From contig NC_083675.1 of the NCBI RefSeq assembly GCF_030384665.1, positions 616,001-680,000 on the forward strand: a stretch of DNA of 64,000 nucleotides. Direction: 5' to 3'. The position numbers and the translations under genes are program-made. The notes beneath the pieces were generated by a model. The model saw only the letters and a program-made list of their open reading frames with translations, ran no database searches and was not told where the DNA came from. This document shows, piece after piece, positions 1 through 9,078 of the stretch. Source of the DNA: Lodderomyces elongisporus. Taxonomy: Eukaryota > Ascomycota > Pichiomycetes > Serinales > Debaryomycetaceae. The first letter of the stretch is position 1, and every line of letters starts with the position of its first letter.

Positions 1-661
1 AGTGTGTGCGTGCCAGTGACGGATAAAATAAGTAGTAGCAGGGCCCTTTGTGGTGTTTGAACACGGGCACACTTTTTGGCGAGCTCCCCTGCTTTGGGAT
101 CATGGCTGGGTTTGTGATATAGTTGGCCATGGAGCAGCAGCAGCAATGTTAGGAACAGCAATAGCAGGAACAGCATCAGCAACACCACCAGAAATAACAC
201 CAGTAAAATTTTTGACAAATTTGAAGCGCTTGCTTTGAGTTTGGACGACGCTGGATAGCACACACTATGACAAATATGTTTCCTTTGTTTTCTATGATAA
301 ATATTAGTAGTGGTGGTAGTGGTGGTGGTCATAGTGGGTGGTGGTAGTAGTGGTGGTAGTAGTAGTGGTGGTAGTAGTAGTGGTGGTGGTAGTAGTGGTG
401 ATGGTAGTGGTGATGGTAGTGGTGGTGGTAGTAGTGGTGATGGTAGTAGTGGTAGTGGTGGTGGTAGTAGTAGTGGTGGTGGTAGTAGTGGTGATGGTAG
501 TGGTGGTAGTAGTGGTGGTAGTAGTGGTAGTGGTGGTGGTAGTGGTGGTAGTGGTAGTGGTAGTGGTGGTAGTAGTGGTGGTAGTAGTGGTGGTGGTAGT
601 GGTAGTGGTGGTAGTGGTAGTGGTGGTGGTGGTGGTGGTAGTAGTGGTGGTAGTAGTGGTG

Positions 662-693
<32 letters not shown>

Positions 694-1181
694 GGTGGTG
701 GTGGTGGTAGTAGTGGTGGTAGTAGTGGTGGTAGCAGTAGTAGTAGCAGTAGCAGTAGCAGTAGCAGTAGCAGTAGCAGTAGTAGTAGTAGTAGTGGTGG
801 TGGTAGCAGTAGCAGTAGCAGTAGTAGTAGTAATACTATTCCACCACGAGCAAACAATGATTTTGGTGTAGCATAATTAAACCCCGAGAACTGATTCCAC
901 AAGCTTTTCTTCTGCACCATCTGAAACAACTTGCACAGTGACTTATACAACTCAACCTGTGATTCTATGATCCCGCTGTGCCTTGTTGATACTCCTAGTG
1001 CATATGCATCCTCCACATTTTTCGTCCCCCGTGCAAGATCATACGACAAAGGCGCCATTTTGCCGCAGGATCTGCCAAGTTCAGAATAAATGTGTGAGCC
1101 GGCAGCTACACTAGTGCAATGTTGTGGTAGGCTATGGGAAACGGTAGCAGAGGTCGGTGGGCTCCCCTGCTTTGGGATCAT
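1..1181 (-). CDS. Repeat-unit ORF2, copy L, partial (open at window edge)
   Basis: The frame opens with an ATG at 1181 and stays open to base 1, so the stop lies outside the window. The first ~115 codons are non-repetitive (including KMAPLSYDLARGTK and LWNQFSGFNYATPK) and match ORF2 of the right-hand copies with a few substitutions. The middle (about 304-836) is pure triplet repeat, read on this strand as CTA, CTG and CCA codons. Under CUG-Ser decoding that gives a Leu/Ser/Pro tract. I do not recognise the protein. The tract may keep the frame open without selection because its triplets contain no stop in this phase. Coding status is doubtful; conservation of the unique N-terminal part in three copies is the only argument for it. 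Confidence 0.35.
304..836. repeat. GGT/AGT triplet tract (copy L)
   Basis: About 530 bases are built almost only of GGT, AGT and some AGC triplets, with three GAT interruptions. It is the counterpart of the longer tracts at about 45.3-46.0 and 49.2-49.9 kb, so the tract varies in length among copies. On plus it reads Gly/Ser-rich or Val-rich, but those frames begin without ATG and I do not call them genes. Confidence 0.9.
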
Positions 1182-1501
1182 GGTTGGGTTTGTGATATAG
1201 TCATCCGTGAAGCAGCAACAGAGGTAACATCAGAAATAGCATCAGGATCAGCATCAGGATCAATAAGGTGAATAGCAGCGTAATTAACAGTACTGTTTCT
1301 GGTCACAAGGTTTTTATTTCACATTCTTGAGTTGAGGATGAATATGTAGAAAAGAACAAGCTCGGCTCACTTTAGAATGACTCTGCAGTTGAGGATTTCA
1401 GATCGCACCAGAATGAAATTCTCAATTCTCCGTTAGGTAGAAGAGTATGCACCTCTCAAACATTGACTTGATATAACAAAGTCCTTCGATTTTCCTAAAC
1501 A

Positions 1502-2329
1502 TTATCTTGGCTCCACTATGAAAATAATAAAGTCACGAAATACGCGGGCACTTTTTTTTAGTCGCGCTTGTGATTTCGCGTCACATCCAATTTTTCCTAC
1601 TCGATCCTCCCTATACCAATTGCCAATATGAAATCGAACACTTGGAAGATCCTCATCTTTATAGGTAGCGTTAATTAGCCATTTAAAGTTATATATTTTC
1701 CTAGCAGCTAAAAACGAGAAATCGCCCCTAACATGAACGCCCGGCCATTGAGTCCAAGCATCGATTTCTTGGAAAGCGAGACACTTTTCAAGTTTCTCCT
1801 TATTAAGGCAGTGCTTAGTTTGAGTAAAGTACTCGCGATTTGGCTGCATTTCGTATCTCACCTGCAAGTCTATTCCATACTCAAGGTTTGGCGTAGCGAT
1901 GTAGTATTTTACCTTGTTCCTAAACTTCATTTCGAGTAATTGAAGCACTGGACAGAGAAGGGAGTTTCTAAGGTCCATATCAAGCAACTCCGGGAGAGCT
2001 GAGATCACCTTATCAAATTCTTCTTTTGTAACCTGCAGTATGAGGACCCTCTTATCAAGTGAGATGTAGTCGCCTTCAGCATGTTCCTTAATTCCGAGAT
2101 TAATGCTATTCACGAAATCGATGTCTGTAAAGTGAACTGCAGTTCGGATCTCTTGGCACAGTCTACCGCAGTATGAATCGACGGTAGCCTTGAACTTGCG
2201 AAATTTAAACAAATTGGTGTCGTCTGTGTTCTTTGTCGTCCTTGTGTTTTTTGTGTAATCTTCGTCTTTGTGTTTTCTCTTTAATTGGTGTACAGGGTTG
2301 CGCCAGTTAAAATGGTTGGGGTTGCCACG

Positions 2330-2369
<40 letters not shown>

Positions 2370-2371
2370 AT

Positions 2372-2402
<31 letters not shown>

Positions 2403-2427
2403 ATGTTGTTGATGTTGTTGATGTTGT

Positions 2428-2459
<32 letters not shown>

Positions 2460-2836
2460 ATGTTGTTGTTGATGTTGTTGATGTTGTTGATGTTGTTGAT
2501 GTTGTTGTTGTTGTTGTTGGGATGGCACGCATGAATGCCGGCAGCCATCCCTTTAGCCAAAAGAATACTTTCAGCTAACTTTGTCTTCTCTTCTTTTTTC
2601 TTAAACCATGACAATTGTCTAAACAGCGGAAACTGTTTTTTTGCCAGTCTTTTTACTTCTACGTCTTCAGCACCTACATCTACCTCACATAAGGTATCCG
2701 ACCCTGTAGCTGCTGAAGGAACCGACACAGGTGAGTCTGATGACTCCCCTGGAAGTAAAAACCGAACCTTACGTTCGGCTGGTTTTTTCCCCTTTGACTT
2801 AGGGGAGGTTTTGAAAAGCTTGTTAAAAAATTGCAT
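1502..2836 (-). CDS. Repeat-unit ORF1, copy L: unrecognised 444-residue protein
   Basis: Intact frame from ATG at 2836. The N-terminus is short and basic (MQFFNKLFK, then several Lys/Arg clusters). It is followed by an acidic/Ser segment, a Lys-rich WFKKKEEK stretch, a long Asn/Ile tract encoded by AAC/ATC repeats (about residues 107-168), and then a ~270-residue unique C-terminal region with YCGRLCQE, CPVLQLLEMKFRNK, DAWTQWPGVHVRGDF and RFHIGNWYRED. No signal peptide or obvious membrane segment is visible. It is 39 residues longer than the right-hand copies, all in the Asn tract. Outside the tract I count 8 amino-acid-changing and 2 silent differences from them, which gives no sign of purifying selection. 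I know no family that fits; an orphan or repeat-borne gene is the honest description. Confidence 0.6.
2322..2519. repeat. TTG/ATG triplet microsatellite inside ORF1 copy L
   Basis: About 65 triplets of TTG with interspersed ATG on plus encode the Asn/Ile tract of ORF1 on minus. The right-hand copies carry a much shorter version (43744-43815 and 47647-47718), so this is the main length difference between ORF1 alleles. Confidence 0.9.
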
Positions 2837-3367
2837 TGTTGAATTCTAAATTGCAGTCTTCCTCGATTATTGATGATAAAATCTGGTTAAGGTTATCGAG
2901 TAAGGCTTGGTTGTGTGTTTAATTCTGGTAAAAGAAAGAAGAAAAAGAAGAAGAAGAAGAAGAAGAAAAGGGTAAAAAAGGTTTGAGGTCACAAGGGTTT
3001 TGTTTGTGGATATTTATACTTCACCGGGTAGCCCTCCAGTCACGCCTTGTGGTTGGGGATTAACAAGTAAATTGTGTTATGCCATATACATTGTGGTTGC
3101 AAAACACGCGAGGAAGTGAGGGGAACAGAAGGGCGTGTGCAATTGTATGCGCTACCAAACGCGTCATAACAAAAAAACCAAGTGGGTGCTGCCAAATGGG
3201 GTGCTGCCAATAGTGTGTGGCTGTATCAGATAGCGGACGACCAGAGTGGATAAATTGTATGTTTGGATGCATGTTGGCTCAACACAATCTACAACCTTAT
3301 ACATCCTGCAATGACAGCGATTGCGCGAAATGTACAGAACGTTCAATTTGAGAAATAATTTGTAGGC

Positions 3368-3976
3368 TGAATGTCGCATAGCACAGTCACGAGTGACAAG
3401 TGACAAGTGTACGACTGCTGAGCATCAATTTGAGCTAGTAGCTCACCGATACCAGCGGTTTGAGTTCGTGACTTGATAGGCTATATTCCAATTAAGTGTA
3501 ATTGTCAATTTTTGTACCTAAAAAGGTCTCAATGCTCATAAGTTAAGAGAGTGAATTGTCTCATACAAAGTCACTAGTAAGGAGAATCGTGAGAGTATAC
3601 ACTCCACACGTACACCTAGTGATTTGTGTTCAATGTAGTTGACCGTATAAAATCTATATTTTATCGATGTTTCTATATAATAGTGATAAGTTTACTTTAC
3701 CACCTCTCTTTCCTAATTATATTAACTCTTCTCGTCTGAAGTTTCAAGTTTCCCATGTCGTGCAATATTTTCCAAATATTCACTTAATGGAAACTAGGGC
3801 ACAGAGCGTCCAGTGTGTATCGTACGGCGACAGTTTCTTTTCGTCTTTTTATATTAGTATTATTTTTGCAACACAATTGATGTCTTCAAAACAATTCTGG
3901 TTGCCAAACTTGTTTATAGTGTTTGGCAGCAACAATAACAACAACAACAACAACAACAACATAATTTTTTCCAAAT
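3368..3976. other. Intergenic between repeat L and the RRT8-like gene
   Basis: I see no gene here. It contains the promoter side of the RRT8-like gene and a (CAA)n microsatellite at about 3928-3960. An open stretch across 3667-3996 has no similarity that I recognise and overlaps the real first exon in another frame. Confidence 0.6.
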
Positions 3977-5093
3977 ATGACGGTTCCATTCTATGATATG
4001 GCTGCTTCTGGCTCGTACTTTTATCCTTTTAAAGTATGATTTACCTGCTGTTATTGTTATTGTTTTTGGTTACAACAACGACCTGTCTGATCTTTTCGTT
4101 ACCATTCTTTGTACCATAAAGCATAAACATACAATATGAAAAAAAAATTTTTTAAAAAAATAAAATAGAAAGTTGATGATGGTAAAGAAAAAATAATACC
4201 AGTTGTGCTAACAAACAATGTATTAGGGTGTCATTTATTTCTGGTTGCATCCAACTATTTGGCCGTTCTACTTGACAATCTTGATTCCGCAGCTCATATT
4301 TATGCTTGTCATCTACTCAATCATGTTTGTAATCGTTTATCCCCTAGAATCTGTCATCTACACGTTATTGATGGGACTACTAGGCGTAGTTGCCGCGTGG
4401 TTTTCCTTGTATCTGCAAGCTGATGTTATTTCGAAATTCTTGGTCACCATCATGTTGTTGCCCTACATCCAGAAAGTCGCATATGACGCTGTCTTGAGCA
4501 GAGAATGCTATCATGTCTACTCAAGGTTTCATGCAAGTAGAAGCAAGGAAAAGCAAAACCTCCGCTATAACCAAAAGCTTCGTAAATACTTTCACGAGTT
4601 ACCAGATATATCAATTTTTCCATACACCGTTACTAGACTAGTATTCCTTTTCTTCATAAACTTGATCCCGGTGATTGGTCCGTTAATTGTATTCTTCTTC
4701 AAAGCGAGCTCAAAAGGATTGCAAGCGCACAATCGTTATTTCAAATTAAAAGGGTACACGCGTAAAGAGATTAGGGCAAACCACAAGCAAAATAAGGCTG
4801 TTTATACGGCATTCGGTGTAACTGCACTTCTCTTGGAAATGATTCCCGTAATAAACATCTTTTTCATGTTCACCAATACTATCGGAGCGGCATTGTGGGT
4901 CGTTGATTTGGAAAAAGCAAACAGTATACCACTGTCATTAGACATTTCGCATGAGGCTGATTCCCATAGTCTTGTGCAAAACAAACCACTAGCCCTCAAT
5001 AATCCACATACGTTTAGCACAGAAGCTTTAATAGATTTGCAAACAGAATCGCCCTTGCACACTGGTTCTCAATTGCAAGCAAAATGTGCATAA
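3977..5093 (+). CDS. RRT8: Rrt8/Lds1-like multi-pass membrane protein (EI24/CysZ-like), two exons
   Basis: The large exon (4227-5093) has no suitable ATG at its start: a stop lies at 4224-4226 and the frame begins inside a conserved region. An upstream exon repairs this. Exon 1 is 3977-4033, followed by GTATGA at 4034, a TGCTAAC branch site at 4206-4212 and TAG at 4224-4226. The join keeps frame and gives ...YFYPFKGVIYFWLHPTIW..., the Pro/Gly/HP pattern expected at the N-terminus of this family. The product is about 307 residues with several membrane segments (around WPFYLTILIPQLIF, LLMGLLGVVAAW, LFFINLIPVIGPLIVFF and NIFFMFTNTIGAALW). Yeast relatives are lipid-droplet proteins linked to spore-wall formation. 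It is convergent with GSH2, as YOL048C is next to YOL049W in S. cerevisiae. An in-frame ATG at 3998 is an alternative start. Confidence 0.8.
4034..4226 (+). other. Intron in the RRT8-like gene
   Basis: 193 bases: 5' site GTATGA, branch site TGCTAAC (4206-4212), 3' site TAG 12 bases after the branch site. It contains a long A/T homopolymer stretch. Removing it is required for a complete N-terminus. Inferred from signals and frame, not from RNA. Confidence 0.78.
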
Positions 5094-5462
5094 CGTAGAA
5101 AAAAAAAAACAAGCACATTGCATTTCGCAACAGCTCATCCAGGTAAAAGAAAAGTTAATTTCGAAACTAAAGAAAAGATAAGAAATGGAACGAAAAGAAA
5201 TGGAAACAAAAATTTATCTTTTTAAAAAATAGAAGTATCAAGAAGTTTTGTATTGATCATTTTCATTTTGCCTCTTTTCATTTTTTCCCTTCCTTCTTTT
5301 TTTATTCCAGCAAACATCTTCAAAAAATTCCAAATTTCCTCTCACTTTAAATATTGCTTTTACTTCGAATTCCTATTCCAATTCCAATTCCAATTTCAAT
5401 TTTTGGTCCTAATTTTTGAGGCTTGTCCGTTTTTACTTTTTTTTTTTTACTCTATAGTTTGT
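5094..5462. other. Convergent intergenic RRT8-GSH2, shared 3' region
   Basis: No gene. AT-rich DNA with poly-A and poly-T tracts serves as the 3' ends of both convergent genes. A short pentanucleotide-like repeat (AATTCC/CAATTC) lies at about 5369-5402. Confidence 0.6.
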
Positions 5463-6938
5463 CTAATATAAATAAACATTGTCGACGCATCCAAACCCGG
5501 CTGCAACACCTCCTTCGTTGCTCGTCTCAAACTTGGACCGCAATAACCAGCCAGCATTCTTGTTGGTTTTAATCTCTCCGGTTTCTTCATTGAACACTGT
5601 GGTACCGAATATACCTAGCTCCGATATGATATCTTCGTGGTATATATCATTGTTTCTAATGATCTTGTTCTTGTAAGTTTGCGGGTTAATCAACTTCATC
5701 AAGATGTAGGCGCCCCACTCTTCTTTCTTCAATTTGTTTAAAAATTTAGGTATTTCAGACTTATAAATGTTGTTACCACCGCCTTCTCGCTGCGGCTTTA
5801 AAACGTAATTCTGCGGCTCCTCAAATGCCAATTTCTTGGCTAAAGAAGCACCTTCTTCTGAATCATCATCATCGAGTGGGAGGATGTCCACAAAAGTCGA
5901 AAGCAATAACTCAAGCTCAGAGCTAGATATACTTGGTAATAGTTTGTTGATAACTTTCTTGTCTGTCAACAATTGTTGTACTTTCTTTGAACCGGATAAT
6001 TGTGTCAAGATTGAAGGGCACTTGATGGCCCTAGACTTTTCCAAAATCAACCGTCCTTGCCATGTCTTTTCAGAATTAACGTCATAGTCACCAGGACCAT
6101 ACCCTGACCTATAATACACAACAGATATCTCATCCATTGTCTCCTTCACATACAATTTGCCATCCCCGCTCACCGTGATTTCGGATTCAATATCCTCCAA
6201 TGTCACCCTATACGACCGAATTTTGTGCCTTTGAAAAAGAGAATACTCCACCAATTTCTGGTCAAAACTATTGCGTTCATTTGGCTGCACAACAACCAAG
6301 ACTATGGTACCAGTGCTGTTTTTCTCTTCATTGTAGTAGTAATTTCCATCTGCTAATCCGTCAGCAATTTCGTCCACTGAAGGAGAAGCTTTTATCTCGT
6401 CGTCTTCGTAGTATTTGTAGTTGTACTTGTTATCATAGAGTCCTGTAGCATTCAAGAATTGATGAAGCTCTCCAATTTTTGTTGACAATCCACCAAATGA
6501 GACACTCACTGTGTTGAACTCGATCTGCTTAATCTTGTCAAGCGTTGCATCCACCATATAGTCGGACCTGAAAATACCCAACGATAATGGTTGTAATACA
6601 CCATCGGCTATCAGTTCTTGGTAGATCTTGAACAATCTGCCAGTGAATTCGGGATCGAAGCGTGCCAAGTCAGTAAGAATCTCGACAAGCCACTTTGTTT
6701 CCTTTGCAACCACGTTTATATAGAGCTCATTGAATATTTTTTGTACTGCAACTGCATCGTCAAAGCAATGTCTAGGGATTGGTGTGGGGAATAGCGTAAT
6801 TGGAGCCACATTTACTTGAAAAGAGTCAAAGTTGGGAGGATACATCACCAAGCCATTGGAGAGAGACCATTGCTGGAGACTGGCCTTCAATTGCTCTTCC
6901 TGGATCTTGTTAAGCTCGGGAAACTGTTTTGGGGCCAT
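5463..6938 (-). CDS. GSH2: Glutathione synthetase
   Basis: Joins gamma-glutamylcysteine and glycine with ATP to make glutathione (EC 6.3.2.3), the second and last step of the cytosolic pathway. The protein from ATG 6938 has 491 residues, the usual length of fungal enzymes. Recognisable blocks are IFRSDYMVD and QIEFNTVSVSFGGL (substrate domain), YYRSGYGPGDY, and the ATP-grasp part with NYVLKPQREGGGNN and WGAYILMKLI near the C-terminus. The frame stays open 38 codons upstream to 7052, but that part is a His/Pro/Thr-rich translation of an 8-base repeat and I treat it as 5' leader. A Yap1/Cap1-type TTAGTAA box lies about 200 bases upstream. CYS3, which supplies cysteine, is 4 kb away. Confidence 0.97.
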   Translation of the reverse strand: MAPKQFPELNKIQEEQLKASLQQWSLSNGLVMYPPNFDSFQVNVAPITLFPTPIPRHCFDDAVAVQKIFNELYINVVAKETKWLVEILTDLARFDPEFTGRLFKIYQELIADGVLQPLSLGIFRSDYMVDATLDKIKQIEFNTVSVSFGGLSTKIGELHQFLNATGLYDNKYNYKYYEDDEIKASPSVDEIADGLADGNYYYNEEKNSTGTIVLVVVQPNERNSFDQKLVEYSLFQRHKIRSYRVTLEDIESEITVSGDGKLYVKETMDEISVVYYRSGYGPGDYDVNSEKTWQGRLILEKSRAIKCPSILTQLSGSKKVQQLLTDKKVINKLLPSISSSELELLLSTFVDILPLDDDDSEEGASLAKKLAFEEPQNYVLKPQREGGGNNIYKSEIPKFLNKLKKEEWGAYILMKLINPQTYKNKIIRNNDIYHEDIISELGIFGTTVFNEETGEIKTNKNAGWLLRSKFETSNEGGVAAGFGCVDNVYLY

Positions 6939-7012
6939 TGATGTTGGATGTTGGATGTTGGATGTGGGATGTGGGATGTGGGGTGTAAGATGTGGGATGT
7001 GAGATGTTCGGT
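6939..7012. repeat. Short tandem repeat (GATGTTG/GATGTGG) in the GSH2 leader
   Basis: About eight degenerate copies of a 7-8 base word (GATGTTG, GATGTGG, AGATGTG) sit immediately before the GSH2 start codon. On minus they read as repeats of ATCCCACATC type and extend the GSH2 frame without a stop. Confidence 0.8.
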
Positions 7013-7864
7013 TAGTTTGGTGTGCTGACGTTGGAGAGCACGAATGGCGCAATTATGAGAGACTAAAACTGAGCCAGTGAATTAGATAATCTATCACGAC
7101 TCACAAACTCATGCGGCCTTAATCGTATGCGCGCGCTTAGTAATCATCATGCGCGCACGCGCAAATTGATTGATTTTTCATCATTTGAGGTCGAGCCAAT
7201 TTATTCACGAGAGTAAATGCTTTTTTTTTTTTCCTTTTTAATAACTGGCTAAACAACAAAAGTCCATGGCCTATTAGGTTGGATTGATCAAAGAATTTGG
7301 TGAAGTTTTTTTTTTTGCTCTTTTTTTTTTATCATTCTTTTCCCTCTCCCCTTTCCAGTGCTTATTGTATATTAAGGTGTATTCAGAAGAGCTATTCTTT
7401 GAAGTCATGATTCTGCAAGCTAAAGTCAACACTACAGTTTATCAGCTATTTGTTTCGATGTATGACCAGCTAGTTGTAACCTGAGCTATACTATAAAAAG
7501 AGCTGGTGATCTCCTAATACTAGTTGTTGAAGCTCACTAATAAAAAAAATATCAGTATAAAGAGTGGACCTTTTGTCGCAAGGTGTTGCAATTAAGCCGC
7601 ACAATGCGGCGGCGCGACATTACTAGTTTCCTCTTTTGTCGTTTTTTCTGTTCTTCTCTCTTTCTTCGTTTCTTTTCTGCCCTTAAATTTTTTTTTTCTT
7701 TTTTTTCTTTTTTTTCTTTTTTTTTCTCTTTTTTGCCCGTGACAGCAGATCACATGACAGCTTCGTGACTGGTTTTTCCATTTGAAAAATTTATTGAGAC
7801 TTTTATCCATCAGATAAACAAAGGCGATACCACTATTGCTTGTAAGAGACCAACGAATCCAAAA
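7013..7864. promoter_or_regulatory. Divergent promoter region GSH2 / RPP2
   Basis: No gene seen. It holds a Yap1-type box at 7137, alternating purine/pyrimidine GCGCGC stretches (7130-7160), long T-rich tracts (7690-7735) typical of nucleosome-free yeast promoters, a GCCGCA-CAA-TGCGGC inverted repeat (about 7594-7608), and a TCACATGA box (7750-7757) resembling a Cbf1 site on the RPP2 side. Confidence 0.55.
7137..7143. promoter_or_regulatory. Yap1/Cap1-type response element TTAGTAA
   Basis: TTAGTAA matches the TTA(C/G)TAA site of Yap1-family bZIP regulators, 199 bases upstream of the GSH2 ATG. Glutathione synthesis genes are known oxidative-stress targets of this family. The motif is short, so chance occurrence is possible. 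Confidence 0.5.
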
Positions 7865-8759
7865 AGTATGTGAACAGAACACCCCTCCATCCACCTCTGC
7901 CCCTCTACCGTTTGCCAGCCGCTGGTGCCTTGTCATAATCGTTATGTTTTAGAATCCATCGCATTCTATTACATTGCCAGAGAGATATAGTGTGCCTGAG
8001 GAATAGAGAAAGACATGGAAAAAAAAAATGGAGAAAAGGAAAGAAAGTTTAATGAACGAGTAAGATCGTTCGGCAATACTTGAATTGCTGAACTTGGACA
8101 ATTTGTGCAACGGGAAACATTATGGTTTACCATTCGTGGAGATTTGAAATGTTCAGGAGATTTTGATGAATGATTCTTTTAAGGGATATTACATCTTGTT
8201 TTCAGTAAACGCTGACATTGAAAATAGAAAATAATCTTCAACTAAATCAAAAAAAAAAGAACACAGACTGGGTAACTGGGTAGGGAATGGCTAAATATTC
8301 TAGCTTTCTTCATCCTTCTCCTTGTCCTTCTACTTCTCCTTGTCTTTCTCCATTTCTTCTCTTGCTTCCTCATTTCTTTACAAGTTGAGAGGTTCAATTG
8401 AATATATACTAACAACATTCGTTTCAGTGAAATACTTAGCTGCATACTTATTACTCGTCAACGCTGGTAAGACCTCCCCATCTGCCGAAGACGTCAAAGC
8501 TGTCCTCTCAGCTGCTGATGTTGAAATTGAAGATGACAAAGTTGAGAAGTTGATCTCTGAATTGGAAGGTAAATCAGTTGAAGAATTGATTGCTGAAGGT
8601 ACTGAGAAATTGTCATCAGTCCCAACTGGTGGTGCTGCTGCTGGTGGTGCTTCTGCTGGTGCCGCTGCTGGTGGTGCTTCTGAAGAAGCTGCTGCTGAAG
8701 AAGCTGAAGAAGAGAAGGAAGAATCCGATGACGACATGGGATTCGGTTTGTTTGATTAA
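7865..8759 (+). CDS. RPP2A: 60S acidic ribosomal protein P2 (P2A type), start codon split by an intron
   Basis: Stalk protein of the large ribosomal subunit; P1/P2 dimers on P0 recruit and stimulate elongation factors. The coding exon (8428-8759) begins TGAAATAC, so the first base of ATG must come from an upstream exon. A at 7865 is followed by a perfect GTATGT, TACTAAC lies at 8407-8413 and CAG at 8425-8427. Splicing gives ATG AAA TAC, hence [10 protein letters not shown]. The protein is 110 residues with an N-terminal helical dimer domain, a Gly/Ala hinge, an acidic stretch and the invariant [10 protein letters not shown] end. [10 protein letters not shown] and [10 protein letters not shown] are closer to S. 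cerevisiae Rpp2A than Rpp2B. Without the intron the frame would start at an unrelated upstream codon. Confidence 0.95.
7866..8427 (+). other. Intron splitting the RPP2 start codon
   Basis: 562 bases, GTATGT ... TACTAAC ... TTTCAG, all consensus. It interrupts ATG after the A. It contains purine-rich DNA and no open frame of note. A TGATGA/CTGA pair inside (about 8164 and 8211) is too close and lacks a closing stem, so I do not call a snoRNA. Confidence 0.9.
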
Positions 8760-9078
8760 GCAAGTTTACTTTTAGTAAATACCATTATCAGCATTAATTT
8801 TTCCATCCCTCGCCTCCTTTTGTCATTTTCTCTTACATAGAATTTGTACTAATATTAATACAAGCTAAATAGTGCTAGCAATAATGAAGGAAGGTAAGAA
8901 AAAACAAAGAAAAGAAAGGAAGAAATCTTTTAAAAAAAACTTAAAATGTGTATCCGTCTACTTTTCTCCAATTATTAAAGAAGATAAAACTAAAAGGTCC
9001 TTAAAGAAAAAATAGAAAAAATAGAAAAAATAAGAAGGAAGAAACAAAACAAAAGAAGACATAATTTATACTGTTGTT
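8760..9078. other. Convergent intergenic RPP2-SIL1
   Basis: 3' ends of two convergent genes. A-rich, with AAGAAA/GAAAAAAT repeats around 8890-9060. No gene seen. Confidence 0.6.

Larger units (their letters stand above)
1..3367 (-). repeat. Inverted copy L of the 3.9-kb repeat unit (cut by window edge)
   Basis: Read on the minus strand, this segment matches the two direct copies at 42.9-50.6 kb almost base for base: the same ORF1, the same ORF2 with its triplet-repeat tract, and the same pyrimidine-rich leader and TATAAATA box (here TATTTATA on plus, 3011-3018). Homology ends near 3367, where TGTAGGC is followed by only weakly similar DNA. Base 1 falls inside ORF2, so the unit continues outside the window. 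At 3307-3313 the end of one unit is joined directly to the head of the next, so this locus once held at least two tandem units. It differs from the right-hand copies by scattered substitutions, a longer Asn-codon tract in ORF1 and a shorter GGT/AGT tract. I recognise no transposase, integrase or reverse transcriptase. Confidence 0.93.

Noticed and set aside
310..876. Gly/Ser-rich and Val-rich open frames across the GGT/AGT tract (also 45269-46000 and 49172-49903 on minus)
   Set aside because: They start without ATG, and the open state follows automatically from triplet repeats that contain no stop in those phases.
8164..8215. Box C/D snoRNA in the RPP2 intron
   Set aside because: TGATGA and CTGA are only about 45 bases apart and the flanks do not form a closing stem.
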